64,000 nucleotides of DNA, taken from contig NC_081408.1 of NCBI RefSeq assembly GCF_030272615.1, positions 336,752,793 through 336,816,792 of the forward strand, written 5' to 3'. The notes under the pieces were generated by a model. The model was given only the letters and a program-made list of their open reading frames with translations. It did no database searches and was not told the DNA's origin. The first letter of the stretch is position 1. Every line of letters starts with the position of its first letter. The DNA comes from Cryptomeria japonica. Taxonomy: Eukaryota > Streptophyta > Pinopsida > Cupressales > Cupressaceae. Made by a program: the position numbers and the translations under genes. Below are positions 20,848 through 31,785 of this stretch, piece by piece.

Positions 20848-23060
20848 ATGAAGATCAAGAAGCAAGAGATTCATCTAGTTTTTCCTCCTTCTTCTGTAAC
20901 ATCCAACACTGATAATATCAGAGATACGGAGATTGGTCATGTGGATCTCGATGAGTTCTTAATGAGAGTGAAATCACCACTAGTATCCTAAAACATGGAT
21001 CCCAAAGTTAATAGTGGAATTCATTTGGTGTTTGTGTTTCCTATGCCTGCGCAAAATCCAAAATCTGTGTTGGCTCTAGCCAATAGATATGATCCTACCA
21101 TCAAATCATTAAAGGATGTTGATGGAAAGAAAACACTCATTAAGCTTGATGAAGACTTCTTTGATACCAATATCAAATGTTCTCCTATAGATCAATATGT
21201 AGATACTGACATGCAATCAACTGTTGCTTATTTTCACAATAATTCAGAGAAGTGCAAGAGGAATATTAATGATATTTGGCTAAAAATAGTTAGGCCTACC
21301 ATTTCAAGATTGCCTAAGACTCTTCCCTGTAGTGACTTCATTAAGGAAATCATTGACCTCATTAGCCTTCTCAACAGAGTGAAAGGTCTCCCAACTTCCA
21401 ACACATATCACAAGTGGATGTATCAATACATTCACATTATTAGGCAAAACAAGAAGCAAATTTATTGGGGCAAGTAAATTGTAGATGCATTGTGCGAACA
21501 ATTGACCAAGGTACCCACCACCTTTAAATTTTACAAGACTTCTTATCTTGTTTATGTGATTGTCTCGATGAGGCATTTTCCAAGTCTATCTACTACAGGT
21601 GACAAGAGTCAAGTTCCTATTTAAAAATACTTCACTCAGTTAACTCTCAAGGAGAGTTTACATAATTTTAGGAGGGTAAACGATGCCTTCTTTGCTCACT
21701 ATATGTGTTTATTTGATAAGGACCTTCAAAAAAAAAGAGTATCAGGTGAGGCGCGGAAGGGTGTGAGTGAATATGGTTGCATTTTCCTTCAATTTCCCAC
21801 ATTTACATATATCAGGATTGGATGCTTTGATGGAGAACCATTCATGCTCCCAAGGTATCTGTTAGACAAGATCATCCTTATGGAGATGGCTCACCAAATT
21901 ATTTCGATCCATGAGCATCAATCTGGAGCTCACAAGATAGGTCTCAAGTTCTCCATCACCATACGAAGATATTTTATCGATTCCATCTATAAGGCCTATG
22001 CCATGGAGGAAGAGATGAGAAGGGTGACTATGAGATTCTTCAAGGCCAAGAAATTCTTTGACTATAGGGGCATGAAGAATAAGATTAAGAAAAACTACAC
22101 ACATATTCTTCGAATAGAGGATGTATGGGTACATTGTAGGATTGAAGAGGATGTCTGAAGAATGGATTATTGTCATTTGACAATAAAGCATATTGAAAAT
22201 CTTGCTCTTGTAGAAGTTCTTGAAGATCTTGAAGAAGATGGTGACATCCTAGATCCTGCATATGAGATAAACAAAGTTGTTGGATTACCTATGTGTCTCA
22301 TTCAATGGTCCTACAAGGAGAACACTTCTATAAGGGCAAAGTTTTAGAAGATTATTGATAATACCAATGTTTGTTTTAACCTACATGGTGTGTAGTTAAA
22401 GCCCTTTTAAACTGAGTCATTTGAAGATGATACTGCAAGCCCCGAGGGAAAGACTTTTGAATTGAGAACCAAAAATAAACAAGATCTCATGCCTTCCAAA
22501 GGGCCAAAATTCAAGTTCACTGTTGGAAAGGGCAAAATCCAAGGTGAGTCTTCAACTCAAGAGACTCAAGCTCAGGAAGAGGTTGACGAAGGAAATGAAG
22601 GTGAACAACAAGATAAAGATGGTCTTGAAAAAGAACAGGAACAACAAGAAGAAGAATTTAATGAGGAGGGTTTACCTAAAATCTCAAGTACTTCTCAGTC
22701 TCAAGAGACACACGAAAGTATTCCTCCTACATCATGTGATATCACAAGTACTACTTTAGTCTCTATTATTGATGCTAATCCTTTGGGTTCTACTATGTCA
22801 TTTTCATCTCAAGCTCCTGAAATACATATTATTCCTTCCACTTCCACAAGTGAATCAACCCTTGATACACCTCATGACAACCTTGATACTGTTTTTCTTC
22901 CCAATTTGTCTGAGGTTACTTCTTCCATGTTAGAATATTTTGATAAAGTCATGTCAGAAACCCAAGTTCCTCCTTAGGTTTCTATTACTCCAAATCCACT
23001 TGCTATTGTTACCTCAGTTTTACCCATTGTTACTACAAGTATTTAGTCTCAAGTGTAATA
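20848..23060 (+). pseudogene. Unrecognised retroelement-like protein, fragment 2 (longest copy)
   Basis: A single frame runs about 710 codons from ATG 20848 with no frameshift. It is interrupted only by stops at 20989, 21475, 21622, 22156, 22345, 22393 and 22408, then 22975 and 23044. Order of regions: N-terminal IRDTEIGHVDLDEFL; LIKLDEDFFD; FYKTSYLVYVIVSMRHFPS; YGCIFLQFPTFTYIRIGCFDG with MLPRYLLDK; FFDYRGMKNKIKKNYTHILRIED; FELRTKNKQ; then an acidic glutamine/glutamate-rich hinge (about 22550-22680) and a serine/threonine-rich tail. Fragment 4 (31330-35180) matches the middle, and 28818-30029 looks like the missing C-terminus. No catalytic motif, zinc knuckle or membrane segment is visible. 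The position after a leader array suggests the first product of an LTR-like element. Family unknown. Confidence 0.6.
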
Positions 23061-23162
23061 AACCACTTAACTCAATCCAAAAATCTCAACTGATTTTTTT
23101 TATATATATACTTAATAAAAATTGATTACTTGTTCTTACTTATTTGATTCAATCACATACTT

Positions 23163-23390
23163 AGGTGCATCTATCCAAATGGGATAGGCATCCATCCAAC
23201 CAAGATGGACATCTAATCATACGGGTTAAACATCTAACCATATGGGTTTGGCATCTATCCATATAAGACTAGGCATCTAACCATACAAGTTAGGCATTCA
23301 TCCATACGAGACAAGAGGTTTCATCTATCCAATCCAGGATAGGCATCTACCCAAATAGGGTAGGCATCTATTCATAAGAATAGGATATGC
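23163..23390. repeat. About 22-bp imperfect tandem repeat, roughly ten units
   Basis: Variants of AGGCATCTATCCATATGGG follow each other with small length changes (for example AGGCATCCATCC, ACATCTAACCATATGGG, AGGCATCTACCC). Just downstream are three short palindromes in a row (CTCTGGCCAGAG, GGGACCATCTGGGTCC, CTCTCCTACTAGGAG) and a TATATAAAAA motif near 23496. This could be the U3 of an undetected LTR. Confidence 0.75.
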
Positions 23391-25530
23391 TCTGGCCAGA
23401 GACTTTAGACTCATCGGGACCATCTGGGTCCTGAGCCACTCTCTAAAGACTACACTCTCCTACTAGGAGTGCACCGAGGTCACCTTCTCTATGAGTATAT
23501 AAAAATAATTATATAACAAGCTTGAGTTCTGCCTTGGAATTTGGCCTAAAGCCTCAAGAAGTCAAGCAAATCCATACGGGATTCCTTCTGAGTATGCATT
23601 GAATTAATTTTAACTTTTCAATTAGTATTTGCACCATTGATTAAAATACCAAGGCACTTTGAGAACAAACTACTCACCCAAAACCAAATCCTAATCCCTA
23701 TCCCCGAACACGTGAGTACAAGGGACAACTTCATCCCTAAACTACCTACATACCTGTTTCAAGGCGAGATCAAGGCGTAAAGTATGTAGTTTTGGTTTCT
23801 AACTATGGTTTAATGTAAACTTTTTGGTGGGTACACAACCCTTTTTAGGGTCAATGTCCCAAATAGTTTCTTTGCGGTTGCTACACATGATAGTAGCTCT
23901 ATAGAAAAAAGGCTCGATATGGCCTTTTGCTTGTGGTCTAAAATATTGAGTCCTATTTCCTATCGTGTGCATCACCCTTGACCCAATTTCATCTGCCAAA
24001 AATCATCATGATTAATAAAGTCCAAAACCACATACGCAACCAAACCCTATTGGGGTTTTCTAAGGTTTAACTGAGCGGATGTAAAGTTCATTTCAAATTT
24101 ATCTTTTCAAGATTATCGATCCAAGGGGGATTACCCGCCCCTTGGATTTTAACTTCCAATGGCCCTTATTTCTCCCATGACAGTTTATAGGGACAATGTC
24201 ACAGACATCGTTGTTGCATCTTTTTCGTGGGGGCGTTAAGTGTAGTAGTTCAACACGATGACATTACCCATAAGTGTGGCCATAGATACTGAATGTTGCT
24301 AAGGTTTTTCTTTTGGGTTTCATCACCTCTTTTTTATTTCTCTAACTAATAATTTCAACTATAACTTTATGAAACTCAACTAATCATTACACTGAAACAA
24401 CTTTGAAAATAAAACTATTCCACAAGGATAAACTGCTTGAGAATCAACTAAGATTCAAATTCTATATAAATGAAGGAACACTTGTTTGAAAATGAAGGTA
24501 ACTAAGCAGCTACTTAGAAATTATTATTTCTTAAGGAAGTAAGACTCTTTAAATCCATCCTTTTGAAATCAACAATTATTCATCTACGTGTCTAACTAAA
24601 ATTAATTTCAAATTGCTAAAAAACATAAATTGTTTTGAGAAGGAAACTAAGAATCTATACATATCCATATGAAAGATAAATCCTCTTTATTTCTTAGAAT
24701 TGAGCTAGGTGAAGTATGCTAAAAGGGTATAAGGAGTTCGAATGTTTAAGGTGTGTTAGATGAACCAACACTTTGGGATAAAATTATTTATTTGACTTGT
24801 ACAAAAGTTTTGTAAATTCTCATTTTCTTTTTTTCTAAAACAACCAATTTTATCTATTTATACAACCCCATAAATTGATTATGGCAAATAAATCTATTTG
24901 AAAGAATCATCATTCAATTGTTTCTATCCATTTCCCATCTAATCCTAGTGTTATAATTTCCTTGATTAATGAGAACATATACATGAAATTTCATAAAGAG
25001 AATACTTTTTTTAATGATTTAAGTAATTAATATCTCTATAATTTTTCAAACAATAACTAACGTTCAAAACAATAAATATACAATATTCAAAACAATTAAA
25101 CTACTTCAAGATAAGATAAATTGAAAATGATCTCTTTTATGTTAAAAATAAATACCAATTTCTTAACAAATACAATATTAAATTTTTATTCTCCTTTAAT
25201 ATTTTTCTTACTTAAAAAAAATAACTCATATCTTTTAAGAATAAGTTAAGTTTTAATAAATAAGATTTCTTTATGCAAATTGTGGATGGACCCTACTCTC
25301 CTCACTTAAGTTTTAAACCAAAATTACTTTGCTTGCTTACTTTGTCTTTTCACCTTTTTCCCTTAAAAGAAATATACTGTGCACATGACATTTACTAAAT
25401 ATTTAAAGAACCATACTAATTACGGAAGCATGGCAATTATGGGAACATGGATTTTTTTATATATATTTTTAAAAACTATTCTAAGGAGATAGGGATTTTT
25501 AGATAAAGTGGAGTGTTTTAAATTTATTGG
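23391..25530. other. Unrecognised spacer, possible LTR remnant at its left end
   Basis: A TATA-like motif near 23496 downstream of the 22-bp repeats hints at an LTR, but no second copy or clear primer-binding site was found. A 66-codon minus-strand frame (23799-23999) has no recognisable family. 24300-25480 is AT-rich with no gene. Confidence 0.4.
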
Positions 25531-26755
25531 CTAGTAGCAGTTGCTCAACTTTTTAAGGAGCAATTTGCCGAGCAGGGGGCCCCATGGATAGTCAAATGAC
25601 TGCTAAATAGGAGAGCAAAAAAATATGGTGAAGCCATATGTCTTTTTTTTCAATAAGCAGCCACTGCTTATTTCTAGCCCCCCTATTTTTTAAAGCTTAT
25701 TTTCAATTTTTAAGCATTTGGTGCTCCACTAAAATAGGAAAAGATTAATTAGAATTTTAAATGGGAACACTCCAGCTGCTTAAATGTAAGCAGAAAATGA
25801 TGCTCATAAATAACCGCATGGGAACATGGGATGAAAGAGATTGAAATTGACAAGGAGGAAAAAGTGAGCATGGTTCCTTATTTCTCTCCACAATTTTAGC
25901 CAAGTGCCCAACGTCCTAACATCGATTTAATTTGTTACTCTCTCTGTAACAAGTAAACCAAAAAGGATGAAATATTGCCAGTGATTCTCAGTTCTCAGAG
26001 GGAGGACAACGTTTACCGTGAAGTAAGGGAAATATACATATAAAGTTTTCTTTTATTCCTTTAAAGAAATTGTTCTCAAGAACACAAACAATATTCTTAC
26101 AGCTGAAGTAATCAATCTGAAAATAAGCTTGCATTGCTATAATTTGTATTGTGATAGATATCCAATATGGTTAAGGAAACATCGATCAAAAGCATGATGG
26201 TAGAAGATTTTATTGAATACTAAGGTTGGCTAACCCCATGTTTTCATTTGTAAATAAGCTTGCATTGCTATAATTTGTATTGTGATAGATATCCAATATG
26301 GTTAAGGAAACATCGATCAAAAGCATGATGGTAGAAGATTTTATTGAATACTAAGGTTGGCTAACCCCATGTTTCCATTTGTTGCTGTTTATGAACATTT
26401 TCTGCTTAAAATTAAGCACTTGGAGGGTTCCCATGTAAAATTCTAATTAAGGGAAAAGGATAAATTGGAATTTTTCCCTATTTTAGTGGACCAACAACTG
26501 CTTAAAAATTGTTGAAATAAACAGTGGCTGTTTATTGAAAAAAAAAAATGACATGTGGCTTCACCAATTTTTTTTTTCTCTCCTATTTATTTGCCTACAA
26601 TTTTGATTATGAATTTTATTTGTAAGAAATGTTACCAATAATTTCATTTACAAAATGTTTTAAGAAGATAAGCAGTCATTTTACAATCCATGAGGATACC
26701 TGCTCCACAAATTGTTCCTTAAAAAGTTGAGCAACCACTGCTAACCAAAACAACA
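25530..26755. mobile_element. Non-autonomous DNA element with long (about 300 bp) terminal inverted repeats
   Basis: The left arm (about 25540-25835) and the reverse complement of the right arm (about 26385-26750) align through GTTGCTCAACTTTTTAAGGA, CAATTTG..GAGCAGG, TCATGGAT or CCATGGAT, ATGACTGCT, AATAGGAGAG, GGTGAAGCCA, CAATAA(G/A)CAGCCACTG, GGTCCACTAAAATAGG and TTAGAATTTTA.ATGGGAAC. The right arm has about 80 bp extra near 26590-26670. The 550-bp centre holds no transposase. Exact ends and target duplication could not be fixed (candidate ends CAGTTGCTC / CAGTGGTTGCTC, with no clean 8- or 9-bp duplication), so hAT, Mutator-like or foldback remain possible. Confidence 0.75.
26121..26381. 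repeat. 131-bp tandem duplication, nearly identical units
   Basis: 26121-26251 and 26252-26382 match base for base except about one substitution (TTTTCATTTG versus TTTCCATTTG). It lies in the centre of the long-TIR element. Such similarity next to strongly diverged surroundings marks a recent duplication, or an assembly artefact. Confidence 0.9.
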
Positions 26756-26869
26756 TGGAGCCTGCTCTGAACAGAAGAAATACTTGCAAAAATATTGTGT
26801 TTCTGGTTGGCCAGATCACAAGCGTTTAGTTGTAAGATAAGCACAAAAAAGGATATTTATTAAAAAGGG

Positions 26870-27870
26870 ATTTAGAAACAAGGTAGGGACAACACTCAAA
26901 GCATAATGAAGGCAGATTGTCAAATATTACGGCCAAAATAAGGTTTGTATAAATGTAGATGTACGGACAAGGCTAATGAACTGTTTGACAAAATGCCACT
27001 AGACGGATGACATCCTAGGGAATAAAACAATTACAAGAATTGTAGAGAAATTACTTGTTGAAAAGGCTTTAGAAATTTTTTTTTTTTTAAACCAAGGCAA
27101 ATGGACGCGTAAAGCCAAGTTATTTGCCAGCATTTTCTTGTGCCAAAATGGGAGCTATGAAACGGAGTACGGACTCACATCGGAGAGATGGATTTGTCAA
27201 TGGCTAAGGTTGGAAATGTTCTAGTAGAGATATGAACAAAATGAGAAATACAATGAAATACTGAAAGCTTTACAATAGAAGTTTTATTCATTTATCTCCT
27301 TTGTGCCTATGTTGATTTAGTAATTGATCGCCCTTTAGCTAGATGAAATACTTTCAAACAAAATATGATTTGGACCATGATAATGTGCATTGTTTCAAAT
27401 ATACAACATGGTGATAACAAAGAATTAAATTACCACAACATAATAGAAGGTGGATTTGTTAAATACTGAGTTGGAAAAGCATCGATAAATATAAATGTGG
27501 AATCTCAATAAGGTTCTAAAAATTTTCTTTGACATAATATCACCAAAGGAAGACATCTCATGAAATGCTCTGATTGCAGAAAAATGGATTTGTTGAAAGA
27601 CTTCAGAAACTTCTTGCAACACATGGTAGTTATAAAGAATATACCAAATGCGGAATTGGCATGTGTAAAGCCGAGTTCTAGATAGATTTATTTATTTACT
27701 TCATAGAATGGGAGTTGGGTAAGCGGGTATGGACATCCATGAAGCTTGCGTATAGCTTGAAATCTTTTCTAGAGATGTGAACCGATTCTATCGTGTGGAA
27801 ATTTAGATCATAAGGGTTTAGTTGTAGAATAAGCACAAGAAGGGTATTTGCAAACCTTGAAACAAAAACA
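26870..27870 (+). pseudogene. Degraded pentatricopeptide-repeat (PPR) sequence
   Basis: Pieces of PPR consensus appear in order in shifting frames: KCRCTDKANELFDKMP near 26955-27000 (the classic 'KCG..D.A.ELFDKMP' helix pair), then KPSYLPAFSCAKMGAMK near 27110-27165 ('KPN..TFASILPACAKMGALE'), then an IVEGGFV-type start near 27440, ISPKEDIS and NALIAEKW near 27540-27590, and AGMDIHEACV near 27730. Multiple stops and frameshifts rule out function. Plant PPR proteins act in organellar RNA editing and processing; this fragment cannot be assigned to a member. Two partial motif runs about 560-800 bp apart are similar (GATCACAAGCGTTTAG near 26815 and GATCATAAGGGTTTAG near 27807), consistent with repeat units of one ancestral gene. 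Confidence 0.65.
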
Positions 27871-28696
27871 TGAATAGTAAATCTAAAATATACGTCCATT
27901 CACATTCCTATCTCACATCAAAATTTTAAACTGCATTCCTCATCTTTGCTATTGACTAACATATGTTAGAGAAAAGAATTCCTCAGAAATCTCTATTTCA
28001 CATGCCTTTCTCTTTGAGCTTCCTAACTTGTGTATAAAGCTGGTTGAGACGATCCTTTCTCCCCTCCTACCAATTCCCTTATATCTTTTTTCGAACAAAT
28101 AAAGGAAATCTTTGTCATATTATCTCTAGTCTCCTCTTGTGGAGGAAAACTTCTTCAATCCTTCCTTTTAGCTGGGTAGATCTCTTCAAAGAAGCTTGAA
28201 AATCCCACAATACTACAAAATCCTACTACTACTAACAAGAATTTGCAAGAACTCAAGAAATTACTTTTTCCATCCAAACCAAGAACTCTCTTTTCGAAGA
28301 ATCCAGAATTCAATATATAGAAAAAGAGCCATTTCCCACTACCAAAGAAATTAATTGATTAGATATTCTTTTCCAAAATAAACTTCATACAAATTAATTA
28401 ATGTCAAAGTGGGTCAGCTTACATGCAAGAGAATGGAATTTGAAAACTACTTCTAGAAACTTCTTTTTTTCTCCTACGACATGTGTGCTCAATTGGTATT
28501 TTGAGTAAATAAATAATTTGTCAATTAAATTTATGATCTCAAGTGTATGTATCCATGATTTAATTCCTTTTTATGTAAAAACAAATTTTCAACCATATCC
28601 AATTGCTAACATTACTCATAAAAACACTATTAATAAAACAATAATAATTTCATCCTTATTTCATTTATCTTTTGTATCTAACATTACTCATAAAAT

Positions 28697-28772
28697 TAAT
28701 AATAATGATAATAATGGTAGTAGTAACAATAATAATAATATTAATAATAATAATAATAGTAATAATAATAAT
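28697..28772. repeat. (AAT)n-type microsatellite, imperfect
   Basis: AATAATAAT runs with interruptions. They create an asparagine-rich 86-codon frame (28518-28778) that is not a gene. Confidence 0.85.
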
Positions 28773-28817
28773 GGCTAGTCATATCAAGGTCTAAAAAGAG
28801 GGTTATGACATCAAGAA

Positions 28818-30029
28818 TTGGAAACACAAGTTTTGACTATTGGAGTGGATGAAGTCGCTTCCTTGCCACCTTGGCTAGTGTCTAACACTCCAAAGAGAAA
28901 GAAGCAAGCCATCTCACCGGATGAATTGATTTCAACCGTTTGGTACCAGTTAAGCCCAAGGTCAAAAAGAAGGCCAAGAATTTGTCCAGATTGAGAATAG
29001 ACCCATCCAAGAACAAGTATGTAGAAATGGCAATTCCTCCTCCAGACACAGACGGAGATAAAGTACACTCTATTGATTATGTCATTAAAAGAATTGATTT
29101 GGGCAAACAAACACATGAGGGTGCAATTGAAGAAGCTCAAACTTCTTTCCAACATCTTGTGTCAATGTTCAACGAAGAGAAAGTTAAGAAAGATAACTTG
29201 AAGAAACAAGTTGATCAGCTCACAAAGGTCCTAATTTCAAGATTACCAAATCATCAGAGGTAGTCAAGTTGATCATTTCTTCAATGGATGAGAAAGTTGT
29301 TAAGCAAGTTGAATAGGTGAATTCTCATGGGAGAACAGTTGGCAAATCGATAGATAGACTACTGAGTCAGGGACCACATCTCCTATGTTCAAAAGTTACT
29401 CTTGTTAACAATTTGGAGGAGGTAAACATTGAAATTGATAAAACTTTGAATTTATTTTCTAATGAATTGGAAGCACATGAGAAGGACTTTGAATCTTCAT
29501 TGAAGTTAGAACATTTCTAATTGGATTTTCTAGTTGATAATGGAGTAACCCCTTCAAGGGATATATATACATTGAGCAAAGAGATATTTTGGAACATCAA
29601 ATGAACACTATAGAGATGCTTATAAAAGATTTGAGGAAAGCACAAAAAGATTGTAATGATAAAGGGAAAGACATCATTGAGAAGATATCAACTCTTCTTT
29701 GCACTTTCCTCGATGAGAACCAGAAACCCCTTCATGAGGATGTTATCATCAAATAATTTAATTTTTTAATTGGTGAAAAGGTTGATAAGCAATCTTTCTA
29801 ATTATTCTTTATTGATAAGCTAGTGGATATCCAAGTGAATTTGGATGATCTAGCCTCATTTTTGAATAAGCATAAAAAATTCTACATGAGTCTCAGAGAT
29901 TCTATCACCCGGGTCAAGGTCATCACAAATCACACTAAAGGACTTGACCAGGAACAAATGAAAGCAATTCTACAAAAGTTCGAGGAATTCATGGAGCGGG
30001 ATCAGAATGGAGTGTCTGGTGACACTTAA
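28818..30029 (+). pseudogene. C-terminal coiled-coil part of the unrecognised element protein, fragment 3
   Basis: The frame starts with VDEVASLPPWLVSNTPKRKK, shifts once near 28937 into VPVKPKVKKKAKN, a lysine-rich segment, then runs through VHSIDYVIKRIDLGKQTH and a coiled coil (FNEEKVKKDNLKKQVDQL). It shifts again near 29240 into SSMDEKVVKQVE and continues with SIDRLLSQGPHLL, LDENQKPL (after more damage) and the C-terminus LDQEQMKAILQKFEEFM before the TAA at 30027. Fragment 4 (34700-35170) and fragment 5 (54440-54690) share these motifs. It probably completes the protein begun at 20848. The intervening 5.7 kb would then be an insertion, or the two may belong to different copies. It is a possible gag-like multimerising protein with no enzyme motif. 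Confidence 0.6.
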
Positions 30030-30200
30030 TAATTTTCATAGTAGATGCAGTTTTTAATAAGACATTGACACTTGAAGTGTCAATTTTGTATTTAGTTTTT
30101 GCACTTAGGCAATACACGAGTCCAAAGTCAATTAGGACTCTTCCTTGAATTAGTCATAGTTTTTCCCTAGTTTCATGATGCACCTCCCCTCTCTCTCTCT

Positions 30201-30210
30201 ATATATAAGG
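30201..30210 (+). promoter_or_regulatory. TATA box downstream of the fragment 3 protein
   Basis: ATATATAAGG follows a CT-rich run about 170 bp after the stop codon. Fragment 5 has CTATATAAAGG at the equivalent place (about 54852). A promoter after the last ORF is what a 3' LTR would provide. Confidence 0.5.
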
Positions 30211-30279
30211 TTGCTCATTGTAATCTAGGATCTATTATCTTTGAATCTATATGTTGAAACATTGTCGAAGTGAAGTGCA

Positions 30280-30895
30280 AAAGTGAAACTTTGTGTTCCT
30301 CTTGTGATTTTATAAACTTGATGAAATAAAAATAAAGATTTGGCATCCAAACTTTGTGTTGGATTCATTTGTGTTTATGGTGAGGGCGTTCTTATGTCAT
30401 TTTCATTATAAATTCTTATTTTTCTCAAAGTAAAGGTGTGTTGAGAAAATATTGTTAAAGTGTAGAGGCAATTGTTAACATGTGAACTTTGTATCATATC
30501 TTGACTATTGTTGTTAGAATTAGGAATTGGTGATCGTAATATCATTTTGAAGATTTTGTGCTTCATATTGGTATTTTCAAGTTAAATTTAGATGAGATAT
30601 ATATATTAAGGTCATACTTTGAAGAATTTGTGCTTTATTGTGTCATCTTGGAAAAGGAAATAGTGGCTGGAAGACTTTGAGCTTCATATTACCATTTAAC
30701 AAAAGCATTATCAAAGGTGAAGCTAAGAATCAGTTTAAAGACTTTGAGCTTTATTTCGATTCTCTTAGTTAACTCATTTAATTATAGAAAAAAATGTAAA
30801 AGGTTGATAGGATAGTAGTGAAATTAAGACTTTGAGCTTAAGCGCTCTTTCTAGTCCCGGAAAAGTAACGAAGGGCTTTGTGCCTTTATGGAAAA
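30280..30895. repeat. Class II stem-loop array with recurrent loop, fragment 3
   Basis: Octamers close to ACTTTGAG or ACTTTGTG recur at 30288, 30351, 30486, 30553, 30625, 30674, 30741, 30829 and 30875. Most are flanked by AAG...CTT and then by longer complementary arms unique to each unit. Examples: left arm 30538-30552 with right 30561-30575; 30608-30624 with 30633-30649; 30658-30673 with 30682-30697; 30723-30740 with 30749-30768. One further stem (about 30418-30450, TTCTCAA...TTGAGAA) has another loop. Units at 30288, 30829 and 30875 pair less well. The array follows the TATA motif at 30201 by 80-690 bp. Confidence 0.75.
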
Positions 30896-31785
30896 TTTTC
30901 TTTTTTCTTATCTATATTGTATGGTTCTTGCTTTCCAAGTTAATTTGTAACAAAGAAATTGAGAGAATTATTGTTTCTCTATATTGTAAATTCTTTTCTG
31001 AAAAGAAAGGAAAAGAATAACATCTATCTAAAAAAAAAAAGATAGGATGATGTATCGCCCATGTTAAAATAGGAATTAAAAATTTATATCTTATTTTGCT
31101 GGAATAGAGTAGTGAATCATAGGGGGGGCCTTCCCTTAAGAATTAGGAGAGATTTACTCTTGTGTTGTTGTGATTGAAATCACAATTTTGTAAACTCTTC
31201 TAGTTTGCAAAATTTTCAATCAACAACTTTAAGGAAGAAATAGGAGACATGATAACTCTCCTAAGAAAGGTAAGAAGTCTACCTACTTCAAATGTTTTCT
31301 AAGAATGGATGTATTAGTTCATCCAAATAATCAGAAAGGGCGGGGATATGATCTACTGGGGAGAGTTGATTAGTGACTAAATCTATGAATAATTATCCTA
31401 GGTGACCACTACCCTAAAGTTTTACATGACTTCTTATCTAATCTATGTTGCAGAGTCCATATGACACTTTCCAAGTCTCACATCAGAGGGAGAAAAACAT
31501 GTCACCCTTGTTCATAGATATTACCCCAAGTTGACCTTCAAGTAAATTTTGAGTCACTTCATATTGGTCAATGATGCTTTCTTCGGTGGACTGGTGTGCT
31601 CACTTGATCAAGGCTTGGAGAAAAGAAGAGTATCAAAAGATACATGGAACATTGTGAAGAAGTATGAGTGTCTTTTCCTTCAATTTATCATGTTTTAATA
31701 CATCAAGATTGGTTGTTATGAAAGAGCCCCCTTTATGTTACCAAGGTAACCTAGTGAAAATATTATTGATGAGCTTTAATCATGA

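Noticed and set aside
23799-23999. 66-codon minus-strand ORF
   Set aside because: No recognisable motif and no homologous frame elsewhere in the window.
28518-28778. Asparagine-rich 86-codon ORF
   Set aside because: Its tail is the (AAT)n microsatellite and the rest has no family resemblance.
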